This document shows positions 44,243-52,681 of a DNA stretch of 64,000 nt, in pieces; within the stretch, counting starts at the first letter, position 1, and each line of letters begins with the position of its first letter. Source of the DNA: Burkholderia sp. GTDB taxonomy: Bacteria > Pseudomonadota > Gammaproteobacteria > Burkholderiales > Burkholderiaceae. Location: positions 99,760-163,759 of the forward strand of contig JAIRVP010000034.1 of assembly GCA_031253835.1 (NCBI GenBank). Reading direction: 5' to 3'. The notes beneath the pieces were generated by a model. It did no database searches. It saw only the letters and a list, made by a program, of their open reading frames with translations, and was not told where the DNA came from. Made by a program: the position numbers and the translations under genes.

Positions 44243-45184
44243 TTAAACTTCGCGGGCGACAGCTTGCGTGAGCTTCGCCGGCAGCTTGAATTCGACTTTT
44301 TCCTCACGGCCCGCCATCGTCGCGACATCGACGGGCCCCAACGCGCGCAGCGCGCCAATTACATCCTCGACCATCTCTTCGGGCGCCGACGCGCCGGCCG
44401 TCAGGCCGACCGTCTGCACACCCGCGAACCATTCGGCCTTCACTTCCGAGCCGTCGGCGACGAGATAGCTCGGCACACCGCTTTCGGTGCCGATCTCGCG
44501 CAGGCGGTTCGAGTTCGAGCTGTTCGTCGCACCGACGACGAGCAGCACGTCAACCTGTTCGCTCAGCTCGCGCACGGCGGCCTGGCGATTTTGCGTCGCG
44601 TAGCAGATGTCACGCGTGTCCGGGCCGACGATGTCGGTGAACCGGCGCTGCAGCGCTTCGATGATGCCGCGCGTATCGTCGACCGACAGCGTGGTCTGCG
44701 TGATGTACGCAACCGGCGTGTCGACGGGCAGCGTCAGCGTATCGACTTCGGCTTCGCTCTGCACGAGGATCACCTCGGCCGGAATCTGGCCGATCGTACC
44801 CTCGACTTCCGGGTGGCCCGCGTGGCCGATCAGGATCAGCCGGCGGCCCGCCCCGACATACTGGCGGCCCTGCACGTGCACCTTCGTGACGAGCGGGCAG
44901 GTCGCGTCCAGCACGTCGAGCCCGCGCGTTTCCGCGTCGCGTTCGACCGTCTGGGCGACACCGTGCGCGCTGAAGATCGCGACAGCGCCGTGCGGCACCT
45001 CGTCGAGTTCCTCAACGAATCGTGCCCCTTTATTACGCAGATTTTCTACGACGTGCCGGTTGTGCACGATTTCATGACGTACATAAACCGGCGCACCGTG
45101 CTGTTGCAGCGCGCGATCGACGATCTCGATCGCACGGACAACCCCCGCACAAAAGCCGCGGGGCTGGGCAAGGATGACTCGCAT
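44243..45184 (-). CDS. ispH: 4-hydroxy-3-methylbut-2-enyl diphosphate reductase (IspH/LytB), probably second copy
   Basis: A 313-residue iron-sulfur enzyme, last step of the methylerythritol phosphate pathway to IPP and DMAPP. The three cluster cysteines are Cys12 (GFCAGV), Cys96 (LDATCP) and Cys194 (DICYATQN). His41 and His74 (HEIVHN, SAHGV), Glu126 (HAGHPE) and the TNSSNSNR substrate loop are all present. Start MRVILAQP is chosen; the frame is open 48 bp further upstream. In Burkholderia a housekeeping ispH lies elsewhere, and this one is tied to hpnH, so it is probably the hopanoid-linked copy; that is inference. Confidence 0.93.
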   Translation of the reverse strand: MRVILAQPRGFCAGVVRAIEIVDRALQQHGAPVYVRHEIVHNRHVVENLRNKGARFVEELDEVPHGAVAIFSAHGVAQTVERDAETRGLDVLDATCPLVTKVHVQGRQYVGAGRRLILIGHAGHPEVEGTIGQIPAEVILVQSEAEVDTLTLPVDTPVAYITQTTLSVDDTRGIIEALQRRFTDIVGPDTRDICYATQNRQAAVRELSEQVDVLLVVGATNSSNSNRLREIGTESGVPSYLVADGSEVKAEWFAGVQTVGLTAGASAPEEMVEDVIGALRALGPVDVATMAGREEKVEFKLPAKLTQAVAREV

Positions 45185-45586
45185 AGGTGAGCGAACTCCG
45201 ACGACAGACGCCGGGGTTCGAGGAGCTGGCACCTGCTCGCTCGCCCCGGCTTGATGTTATGAAGGCAGGAACGAACCGGCCGGCCAGGCCCCGGAACCCC
45301 GAATTAATCGCGCATTTTAACCCTATCGCGCCGTCCTTGCTCTGGTGCTGTATCGGCGCTGTTGCAATTGCGGGAGAGCCGCGTCGGCGCTGGCGCGCGC
45401 GGAACCCAGTAAACTACGCGGTTTCGCGGGCAGCCGCTCCGGCTGCCCGGCGTCGCGCTCATTTCAAGGCCATTCGATGACCGTCGATTCTTACGCGTAT
45501 TGCCCGGCCGCCCGTGCGGTTTCGGGTGTTTTGTTCCTGACCCTTATTGATATCGGGCATGCCGGCACCCGGCAGGAGGCATGCCG
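45185..45586. other. Intergenic, 402 bp between ispH and hpnB
   Basis: Divergent promoter region for the hpnH-ispH unit and hpnB. A 97-codon frame at 45187-45480 is Arg/Ala-rich and lacks a ribosome-binding site. No hairpin of note. Confidence 0.45.
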
Positions 45587-46774
45587 ATGATGCTGGTGAT
45601 CGCTTTCCTGGTATCCGGCCTGTCACTGATGATCTGGATCGTGCTGCTCGTCGCGCGCGGCGGTTTCTGGCGCGCGCAGCCCGCACGGCCGTTGCCGCCC
45701 GAGGCGCGCGGGGCGGCTGCCGAGGCCGGCTGGCCGGCCGTCGTCGCGGTCGTGCCGGCGCGTAACGAGGCCGACGTGATCGCCCGCGCGGCGACTTCGC
45801 TGCTCGAGCAGGATTACCCGGGTGAATTTCATCTGATCATTGTCGACGACCACAGCGACGACGGCACCGCCGACGCGGCCCGCGCGGCCGCGCTCGCGAT
45901 CAACCGCGCCGACCGGCTGACGGTGCTGAGCGCGAAGCCGCTGCCGGCCGGCTGGTCGGGCAAGGTGTGGGCGCAGTCGCAAGGGATCGCCGCGGTGCAG
46001 ACGCTCGGCCTGCCGGCCGACTACCTGCTGCTGACGGATGCCGACATCGGCCATCCGCCCGACGCCGTCGCGCAACTCGTCACGCGCGCGCAGGCCGAGA
46101 ACCGCGATCTCGTGTCGCTGATGGTGCGGCTGCGCTGCGATTCGTTCTGGGAAAAGGCGCTGATCCCGGCGTTCGTGTTCTTCTTCGCGAAGCTGTACCC
46201 GTTCTCGTGGATCAACAACCCGCGCAACCGCACGGCCGGTGCCGCCGGCGGCTGCATGCTGGTGAAGCGCACGGCGCTCGAGGAAGCGGGCGGCATCGAG
46301 TCGATCCGCGGCGCGCTGATCGACGACTGCAGCCTCGCCGCGCAGATCAAGCATCGCGGCAGCGGCCGCCATCCGATCCGTCTCGACCTGGCCGACCGCA
46401 GCGTGTCGCTGCGCCCGTACGACAGCTGGCGCGACATCTGGAACATGATCGCGCGCACCGCGTTCACGCAGCTGCACTATTCGCCGCTGCTGCTGGCCGG
46501 CACGCTGCTCGGGATGACGATCATCTATCTCGTGCCGCCCGTCGCGGCGCTCGCGTACGGCGCGCGTGCGTGGCCGGCCTGGCTCGCGTGGGCGTCGATG
46601 TGCGCCGCGTATGCACCGATGCTGCGCTACTACCGGCGCTCGCCGCTGTGGGCGCCCGCGCTGCCGCTCGTCGCGCTGTTCTATGTGGGCGCGACGTTCG
46701 CGTCGGCATGGCGCTACTGGCGCGGCAAGGGCGGCCAGTGGAAGGCGCGCGTGCAGGCACCGGTGGAGCGCTGA
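45587..46774 (+). CDS. hpnB: Hopanoid biosynthesis glycosyltransferase HpnB
   Basis: A 395-residue family 2 glycosyltransferase with an N-terminal membrane segment, a GT-A catalytic domain (VVPARNEADVIARAATSLL; VDDHSDDGTAD; LLTDADIGHPP as DxD-like site; GGCMLVKRTALEE; IDDCSLAAQIK) and three or four C-terminal membrane helices. Ascribed to hopanoid side-chain modification by locus. The ATG at 45587 is used because AGGAGG at 45574-45579 is 7 nt away; an ATG at 45581 is too close. Confidence 0.9.
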   Translation: MMLVIAFLVSGLSLMIWIVLLVARGGFWRAQPARPLPPEARGAAAEAGWPAVVAVVPARNEADVIARAATSLLEQDYPGEFHLIIVDDHSDDGTADAARAAALAINRADRLTVLSAKPLPAGWSGKVWAQSQGIAAVQTLGLPADYLLLTDADIGHPPDAVAQLVTRAQAENRDLVSLMVRLRCDSFWEKALIPAFVFFFAKLYPFSWINNPRNRTAGAAGGCMLVKRTALEEAGGIESIRGALIDDCSLAAQIKHRGSGRHPIRLDLADRSVSLRPYDSWRDIWNMIARTAFTQLHYSPLLLAGTLLGMTIIYLVPPVAALAYGARAWPAWLAWASMCAAYAPMLRYYRRSPLWAPALPLVALFYVGATFASAWRYWRGKGGQWKARVQAPVER

Positions 46775-46817
46775 GTATTGATTGTTCGGGAGGCGCGCCT
46801 CCCGGCAGCCGGAAAGC

Positions 46818-46860
46818 AAACAGCCCGATCGGTGCGAGCCGGTCGGGCTGTTTCGTTTTC
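46818..46860 (+). terminator. Terminator after hpnB
   Basis: A 15-bp stem with one wobble (46818-46832, 46839-46853) and 6-nt loop, then TCGTTTTC. It also faces the convergent repeat protein. Confidence 0.8.
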
Positions 46861-46887
46861 GGCGGTGCCGCTTGCCGGTGCGCGCGC

Positions 46888-48288
46888 TTACCGCTGCGTC
46901 AGCATCATGTACATCTGGACGACGACGTCCGGCGAGAACGTGAACGGCACCCACCCGTAGCCGGTGTGGCGGGCCACCAGCAGGCGGTCGCCGTTCGCCT
47001 GCTTCTGCACGGCCATCATCGGGTTCTTCGTCGTCACGAAACGCCAGCCGGCCGGGATGCCGGGCGGCGGCTCCGGCTGCATCGACGCGCGCGCGTGCGC
47101 GAGTTCCTCGATCAGCTGGCCCAGTTGCTCGGGATGCAGCGTGATCGACTGGCCGTTGACGGTCAGCGTGAGTTCGTTCTGGGACGGGCGCGCGACATGC
47201 AGCGTCGCCTTGTCGGCCGGGACCGGCGCGGCGTCGACCTCGACCGCGGGTTCGGCTTGCGCCGCCGGGACGATCGCGGTGTCGGCCACGGCCGCATCGG
47301 AAACGTCGGCCGCTTCGGCCTCGACCGGTGCCACTGCGCTCACGACCGGTTCCGCCGCCGGCGTATCCGCCGACGCCGGTTCGACGATTTCGGCCGCAAC
47401 GGCCGTGCCCGCCACCGCATTCGTCGCCGCTTCCTTGACGACGGCCTCGACCAGCGCCTCGGCGTCGGCGATGGCCTTCGCGTGGTGCTGCGCGGCCGCT
47501 TCGGCCTGCGCGATCGCTTCGGTATGGCGATGCGTGACGGCCTCGGCCTCGGCGGTGGCGTCGGCATGACGCTGCGCGGCGGCTTCGGCTTGCGCGATCG
47601 CTTCCGTGTGGCGCTGCGTGACGGCTTCGGCCTCGGCGGCGGCATCGGCGTGACGCTGCGCGGTCGCCTCGGCTTCGGCGATCGCCTGCGTGTGACGTTG
47701 CGCGAGCGCTTCGGCCTCGGCGATCGCGGCCGTGTGGCGCTGTGCGGCAGCTTCGGCTTCGGTCGTCGCTTCCGCGTGGCGTTTCGCGGCGGCCCCGGCC
47801 TCGACAGTCGCGGCGGCATGACGTTGCGCGGCCGCGTCGGCTTCGGTCGCGGCGGCGTGATGACGCTGCGCGGCGGCCTCGGCTTCGGCGATCGCAGCCG
47901 CGTGGCGCTGCGACGCGGCTTCGGCATCCGCGTGACGCTGCGCGAGCGCTTCGGTCAGCGCGGTGGCTTCCGCATGGCGCTGCACGGCCGCTTCGGCCTG
48001 CGCGGCGGCATCCGTGTGACGCTGGGCGGCGGCTTCGGCGGTGGCGGTCGCGTCGGCGTGGCGCTGCTGCGCGGCTTCGGCGTCGGCGGCAGCGGCCGTG
48101 TGGCGCTGCGCGGCGGCCTGCGCGTCGGTTTCCGCGGCGGCGTGACGCTCGGCCGCGGCCTGGGCTTCCGCCGCGGCGGCGCGCGCGAAGGCTTCCGCGC
48201 TGCGTGCCGCCTGCTGCGCGGCGTGGTGATCGTGGAGGAGCTGATCGACGCCCGTGGCGAGCGAAGCGATCTGATCGTTCAGGTTCAT
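46888..48288 (-). CDS. Alanine-rich coiled-coil protein with 17 14-residue repeats
   Basis: A 466-residue cytoplasmic protein. Residues 44-277 are 17 tandem copies (one shortened to 10) of a 14-residue unit of consensus AAAQRHxxAxAxAE, two heptads each, forming one long helix or coiled coil. A Pro/Ala/Val-rich linker (about 300-360) leads to a well-conserved-looking C-terminal domain (about 365-466: NELTLTVNGQSITLHPEQLG, PAGWRFVTTKNPMMAVQ, YGWVPFTFSPDVVVQMYMML). No family is recognised. No signal peptide or membrane segment. It stands between hpnB and hpnA. Similar Burkholderia proteins are annotated hypothetical; a structural or scaffolding role is a guess. Confidence 0.75.
   Translation of the reverse strand: MNLNDQIASLATGVDQLLHDHHAAQQAARSAEAFARAAAAEAQAAAERHAAAETDAQAAAQRHTAAAADAEAAQQRHADATATAEAAAQRHTDAAAQAEAAVQRHAEATALTEALAQRHADAEAASQRHAAAIAEAEAAAQRHHAAATEADAAAQRHAAATVEAGAAAKRHAEATTEAEAAAQRHTAAIAEAEALAQRHTQAIAEAEATAQRHADAAAEAEAVTQRHTEAIAQAEAAAQRHADATAEAEAVTHRHTEAIAQAEAAAQHHAKAIADAEALVEAVVKEAATNAVAGTAVAAEIVEPASADTPAAEPVVSAVAPVEAEAADVSDAAVADTAIVPAAQAEPAVEVDAAPVPADKATLHVARPSQNELTLTVNGQSITLHPEQLGQLIEELAHARASMQPEPPPGIPAGWRFVTTKNPMMAVQKQANGDRLLVARHTGYGWVPFTFSPDVVVQMYMMLTQR
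47458..48159 (-). repeat. 17 degenerate 42-bp repeats (coding)
   Basis: The DNA repeats every 42 bp (one copy 30 bp), in step with the 14-residue protein repeat. Copies share GCGCAGCGTCAC-type cores but are individually diverged. Because the repeat is long and in frame, copy number may vary by slippage. Confidence 0.85.
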
Positions 48289-48396
48289 GCGTGTCTTCTC
48301 TGCGTAAGACCCGCGATTTTAACCGCTGCGCCGGTGCCGGTCCGCGTGGGACGTGTAACAAAGTGCGCAAAGCGGCGCGACGGGCGCCGCTTTGTG

Positions 48397-49404
48397 TTAC
48401 TTCAGGTAGCCCGCGGAGCCGAACCAGTCGAGCGCATCGCGCAGCCCTTCGCGGTACGGGCGCGCGCGGTAGCCGAGCTCGCGCTCCGCTTTCGCGGACG
48501 TGAAATACATCTTGTTCTTCGACATCCGCAGCCCGTCCACGGTGACGAACGGCTCCTTCTTCGTGAACTTCGCGACGGCCTCGGCGCCGACCGCGAGCGG
48601 GTACAGCGGCCAGCGCGGCAGCGCGATCGTCGGCGCCTTGCGGCCCGTCATCTGCGCGATGTCGGCGAGCATCTGCTGCAGCGGCAGGTTCTCGCCGCCG
48701 AGGATGTAGCGCTCGCCGATCCGGCCGCGCTCGAGCGCGAGGAAGTGGCCGTGCGCGACGTCGTCGACGTGCACGAGGTTCAGCCCCGTATCGACGAACG
48801 CGGGGATCTTGCCGAGCGCGGCCTCGACGATGATGCGGCCGGTCGGCGTCGGCTTCACGTCGCGCGGGCCGATCGGCGTCGACGGATTGACGATCACGGC
48901 CGGCAGCCCTTCGTCGGCGATCATCCGCTCGACCGCGCGCTCCGCGAGCACCTTGCTGCGCTTGTACACGCCGATCGCCTGCTCGGCCGTCAGCGGCCGG
49001 TTCTCGTCGGACGGATCGCCGGCGCTCGTGACCTTCAGCGTCGCGACGCTGCTCGTGTAGACGATCCGCTCGACACCTTCCGCGCGGGCCGCGCGCATCG
49101 TCGCGACCGCACCCTCGAGGTTCGCGCGCTCGATCTCATCGGGATCGGGCGCCCACAGCCGGTAGTCGGCGGCCACGTGCAGCAGGTAGCGCACGCCGCG
49201 CAGCGCGGCGCGCATCGACGCCTCGTCGCGCATGTCGCCGGTGACGATCTCGGCATCGAGATCCGCGACGTTCGTGCGCGGGCTGGTCGGGCGCACGAGC
49301 ACGCGCACCGCATAGCCCTTCTGCTGCGCAATGCGTGCGACGGCCGAGCCGACGAAACCGGACGCGCCGGTGACCAGAACGAGATCGCGGGAGGTATCAG
49401 TCAT
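48397..49404 (-). CDS. hpnA: Hopanoid-associated sugar epimerase HpnA
   Basis: A 335-residue extended short-chain dehydrogenase/epimerase. NAD(P)-binding TGASGFVGSAVAR at about residues 12-24; catalytic YKRSK (Tyr/Lys) about residue 148-152; TPIGPRD and NLVHVDDVAHGHFLALERG are the typical HpnA blocks. It is thought to form the sugar moiety of hopanoid side chains. Located on the same strand as, but 108 bp upstream of, the repeat protein; acyP is divergent. Confidence 0.92.
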   Translation of the reverse strand: MTDTSRDLVLVTGASGFVGSAVARIAQQKGYAVRVLVRPTSPRTNVADLDAEIVTGDMRDEASMRAALRGVRYLLHVAADYRLWAPDPDEIERANLEGAVATMRAARAEGVERIVYTSSVATLKVTSAGDPSDENRPLTAEQAIGVYKRSKVLAERAVERMIADEGLPAVIVNPSTPIGPRDVKPTPTGRIIVEAALGKIPAFVDTGLNLVHVDDVAHGHFLALERGRIGERYILGGENLPLQQMLADIAQMTGRKAPTIALPRWPLYPLAVGAEAVAKFTKKEPFVTVDGLRMSKNKMYFTSAKAERELGYRARPYREGLRDALDWFGSAGYLK

Positions 49405-49558
49405 GCGTTTCCTTCAGGGCCGCGCGCGGGCGGCGCGGCGGTTGAGCATCGGCGAGATTGTACGTGGTCGGCGTGCGCGGCGACGCCTGGCCGGCGCGTG
49501 TGCGAAGCGGCCGACGCGACTACAATGCCGGGCTTGAATGCAACGGGAGGGCGACGCG

Positions 49559-49855
49559 ATGAGCCGCAATGAACTGGACGAACGGATCGAGACCTACTAC
49601 GTGCGGGTGCGCGGCGTCGTGCAGGGCGTCGGCTTCCGTCATGCGACGGTGCGCGAAGCGCATGCGCTGAAACTGCGCGGCTGGGTCGCGAATCTCGAGG
49701 ACGGCACCGTCGAGGCGATGATCCAGGGCCCCGGCGCGCAGATCGACCGGATGCTCGCGTGGCTGCGTCACGGGCCGCCGGCCGCGCGCGTGACCGAAGT
49801 GACGTTCGAGGAGCGCCAGACCGAACGGCGCTTCGAGCGCTTCCAGCAGCAGTAA
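49559..49855 (+). CDS. acyP: Acylphosphatase
   Basis: A 98-residue acylphosphatase that hydrolyses acyl phosphates. The signature is VVQGVGFRHATVREA with the substrate-binding Arg, followed by GWVANLEDGTVEAM with the catalytic Asn. The start MSRNEL is set by GGAGG at 49545-49549; an ATG at 49538 lies before this site. The rarD-like gene follows 16 bp later. Confidence 0.93.
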   Translation: MSRNELDERIETYYVRVRGVVQGVGFRHATVREAHALKLRGWVANLEDGTVEAMIQGPGAQIDRMLAWLRHGPPAARVTEVTFEERQTERRFERFQQQ

Positions 49856-49871
49856 GCGGCGCAGAACAATC

Positions 49872-50771
49872 ATGACGGGGTATCCGGAAGCCGGGCGCGG
49901 CCTCATGCTGTCGGTGATGGCGTCGACGCTGTTCGCGCTGATGTCGGCTTACGCGAAACTGCTCGCGCCGCTCACGGGGCTCGACATTTTCGCGTGGCGC
50001 GTGTTGTGGACCGCGCCGGGCGCGCTCGCGCTGATCGCATTGCGCGGCCGCTGGCCGGCGCTCGTCGAACTCGCGCGGCGCACCGTGCGCGACTGGCGCC
50101 TGCTGATCGCGCTGCCGGTGAGCGCCGCGCTGCTCGGCGTGCAGCTGTGGCTGTTCCTGTGGGCGCCGCTGCACGGCCGCATGCTCGAGGTGTCGCTCGG
50201 CTATTTCCTGCTGCCGCTGACGATGGTGCTCGTCGGCCGCTTCTACTATCACGAACGGCTCGACCCGCTGCAATGGGCGGCGGTCGCGTGCGCCGCGCTC
50301 GGCGTCGCGCACGAAGTGTGGGTGACGCGCGCGTTCGCGTGGCCGACGCTCGTCGTCGCGCTCGGCTATCCGCCGTATTTCGTGCTGCGCCGGCGGATCA
50401 ACGCCGATTCGCTGGCCGCGTTCGCGGTCGAGATCGCGCTGCTGTGCCCGATCGCGTTCGCGATGGTCGCGACGAGCACGACGCGCGTCGCGACGCATCC
50501 GGTGCTGTGGGCCGTGCTGCTGCCGGGGCTCGGCATCCTCAGCACGCTCGCGCTCGCGAGCTACCTGAAGGCGAGCCGAATGCTGCCGATGGCGCTGTTC
50601 GGAATCCTCGGCTACGTCGAACCCGTGCTGCTCGTCGCGGTGTCGCTGCTGCTGCTCGGCGAGACGCTGAGCGTCGCGAAGCTCGCGACGTACGGGCCGA
50701 TCTGGGTCGCCGTCGCGCTTACCGCGTGGCACAGCGCGATGCTGATGCGGCGCCTGCCCGCACGCGGATAA
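49872..50771 (+). CDS. rarD: EamA/DMT superfamily transporter, RarD-like
   Basis: A 299-residue ten-TM permease of two EamA repeats. GLMLSVMASTLFALMSAYAKLL at the N-terminus, FAWRVLWTAPGAL and the C-terminal LGYVEPVLLVAVSLLLLGE match the chloramphenicol-sensitivity protein RarD. Substrate unknown. It follows acyP by 16 bp and may be co-transcribed. Confidence 0.85.
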   Translation: MTGYPEAGRGLMLSVMASTLFALMSAYAKLLAPLTGLDIFAWRVLWTAPGALALIALRGRWPALVELARRTVRDWRLLIALPVSAALLGVQLWLFLWAPLHGRMLEVSLGYFLLPLTMVLVGRFYYHERLDPLQWAAVACAALGVAHEVWVTRAFAWPTLVVALGYPPYFVLRRRINADSLAAFAVEIALLCPIAFAMVATSTTRVATHPVLWAVLLPGLGILSTLALASYLKASRMLPMALFGILGYVEPVLLVAVSLLLLGETLSVAKLATYGPIWVAVALTAWHSAMLMRRLPARG

Positions 50772-51183
50772 GCATCGTTCGCGATGCGGCGGCCGCACGG
50801 AACGTGCCGCGCATCGCGTATCGATCGACGCAATGCGCGAACCGCGATCGATCAATGGTCGAAGGCATCGACGCTGACCGCAAACTGGCGTCGTACTGAC
50901 GTGAATCTGGCGACGCTGCCTGCTTTGCTCCACAGGGCTCGCGCTTGTAATCGAACAGAAGATTCGGTTGCACTTTGTTACTTAGGGTCTCCCCTGATCG
51001 GCCATTAGACTGGCCTGACCGACTTCCCTTCGTATGCAGCTTTTCAATGAACGGTCATCTCCGTGCCTGGCCAGCCGGGTTGGCGCGATGCGAGCATACG
51101 CGTATCGCCGCTGATCGCGCTCGCCTGCTTCTTCCCGATCCCTTCCCCGGTGCATGTCGCACCGCCGTCGTGCCGGTGCGCGC
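50772..51183. other. Intergenic, 412 bp
   Basis: No gene, terminator or strong repeat was recognised; the composition is more AT-rich around 50930-51040 and probably carries the promoter of the OpgC-like gene. Confidence 0.4.
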
Positions 51184-52308
51184 ATGTCGTTGAGCTCGCC
51201 GACTTCCGCCGCGGTCCAGCCGTCGCGCAGCGGCCGCCTGATCGAAATCGACTTCTTCCGCGGGCTCGTGCTGTTGATGATCGTCGTCGATCACATCGGC
51301 GCGAGCGTGCTGTCGCGCGTGACGCTGCACGCGTTCGCGCTGTGCGATGCCGCCGAGGTGTTCGTGTTTCTCGGCGGCTTCGCGACCGCGAGCGCATACG
51401 GCGCGATCGCCGAGCGGCACGGCGCGCGCGCCGCGCAGAAGCGGTTCGTGCATCGCGCGATGCAGATCTACCGCGCGTTTCTCGCGACGTCGACGCTGAT
51501 GCTGGTCGTGTCGGCCGTGCTCGACCATTACGGGATCGACGCACCGAACCTCGCGCTCGACGACGTCAGCGTGATGCTCGCGTCGCCGCTCACGGGCCTC
51601 GCCGAACTGCTGACGTTCCAGCGCCAGCCGTATCTCGCGTCGGTGCTGCCGATGTACGTGCTGTTCGCGCTCGCGTCGCCGGTGCTCGTGCCGTTCGCGC
51701 GCCGTCATCCGTGGCTGCTCGTCGCGCTCGGTGTCGCGTCGTGGCTCGCGGCGGGCTGGCTCGGCCCCGAGCTGCTGGATACCGACGGTTTCCGCTGGAG
51801 CTTCAACCCGTTCGCATGGCAGCTGATGTTCGTCGCCGGCGTGCTGGCGCGCTGCCAGCCGTTTTACCGGCGCATCGCGCTCGGGCGCTGGGGCGCGGCG
51901 GCCACCGGGCTCGCGTTCGCGGTCGTGCTCGGTTGCGCGAGCTACAAGCTGTTCTCGGGATTGCCGCTGCCCGAAGGCGTGTTCAAGCGCGACCTCGCGC
52001 TGCCGCGTGTCGTGAGCTTCGCGGCCATCGCGTGGCTGATGGCCGACTGCGTGCGCTTCGGCTGGATCGCGCGGATCGCGCAGGGCGTGCGGCCCGTCGT
52101 GGCGGTCGGCCAGCGCGGGCTGATCTGCTTCGTCGCGGGTGCGGCAATCTCGCTCGTCATCGATTCGCTGCTGCATCCGGTCGTACGCAGTGCCGACTTG
52201 CGGCATGTCGGCGTGGGCCTCGTGGCCGATGCGTGCGCGCTCGGGCTGATGATGGCCGTGGCCGGTTCGGGAACGTGGATCGCGCGGTGGCGCGGCGCGG
52301 CCGCGTGA
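51184..52308 (+). CDS. OpgC domain membrane protein
   Basis: A 374-residue polytopic protein (about ten TM) of the OpgC/acyltransferase-3 type: RLIEIDFFRGLVLLMIVVDHIG is the family N-terminus with the conserved Asp/Arg, CDAAEVFVFLGGFA and RFVHRAMQIYRAF follow. OpgC succinylates periplasmic glucans; stand-alone relatives are common. The start is uncertain: ATG at 51184 (MSLSSPT) or 51154; neither has a clear ribosome-binding site. Confidence 0.83.
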   Translation: MSLSSPTSAAVQPSRSGRLIEIDFFRGLVLLMIVVDHIGASVLSRVTLHAFALCDAAEVFVFLGGFATASAYGAIAERHGARAAQKRFVHRAMQIYRAFLATSTLMLVVSAVLDHYGIDAPNLALDDVSVMLASPLTGLAELLTFQRQPYLASVLPMYVLFALASPVLVPFARRHPWLLVALGVASWLAAGWLGPELLDTDGFRWSFNPFAWQLMFVAGVLARCQPFYRRIALGRWGAAATGLAFAVVLGCASYKLFSGLPLPEGVFKRDLALPRVVSFAAIAWLMADCVRFGWIARIAQGVRPVVAVGQRGLICFVAGAAISLVIDSLLHPVVRSADLRHVGVGLVADACALGLMMAVAGSGTWIARWRGAAA

Positions 52309-52354
52309 ACGGCGCGGGAGACAGCGCATGCGGCACGGCAGGTGCCGCGTGGCG

Positions 52355-52561
52355 TCAGTGAGGTGAGCCGATACGGGAGCGGGGCACGGCGGCTGCGTCG
52401 TCGGATTCGACGTCGTCGCGTTCGTCCTGCTCCGGGTCATCGGGTTCCGCGAGTACCGCGTCGGCTTCGGCAGCGGCCCGGGCGGCGCGCATCGCGGTGC
52501 AGCGCTGGGCGTGCCGGATGTCCGACAGGATTCTCAGCAGCCGCGTTGTCTTGCTTTTCAT
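52355..52561 (-). CDS. Small basic-acidic protein, hypothetical
   Basis: A 68-residue protein with a basic N-terminus (MKSKTTRLLRILSDIR) and an Asp/Glu-rich C-terminal half. GGGAGAA precedes the ATG at good distance, which is why it is called although short. Family unknown. Confidence 0.5.
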   Translation of the reverse strand: MKSKTTRLLRILSDIRHAQRCTAMRAARAAAEADAVLAEPDDPEQDERDDVESDDAAAVPRSRIGSPH

Positions 52562-52681
52562 GGTCTTCTCCCGCCAGTGCGCATCGCGCGAAGCGGATGC
52601 ACGTCCTGCAACCAGTGTAGGACGCGTTCGCGTGCCTGGCGGGAGAATGTGGCGTGCAGGACGCACGCCAAGGGATAGTAC

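Noticed and set aside
43151..45190. 679-codon plus-strand frame opposite hpnH and ispH
   Set aside because: It lies entirely antisense to two genes with intact catalytic residues and has no recognisable domain.
45187..45480. 97-codon frame in the ispH-hpnB divergent region
   Set aside because: Arg/Ala/Pro-rich, no ribosome-binding site, and it overlaps the expected promoters.
47458..48159. Possible CRISPR-like array
   Set aside because: The 42-bp units follow each other without unique spacers and stay in one coding frame.
45623..49572. Very long open frames on both strands (up to 1201 codons on plus, 915 on minus) over the repeat protein, hpnB and hpnA
   Set aside because: They are antisense or out-of-frame shadows of real genes, caused by high GC content and the repeats; they are Arg/Gly/Asp-rich and lack families and ribosome-binding sites.
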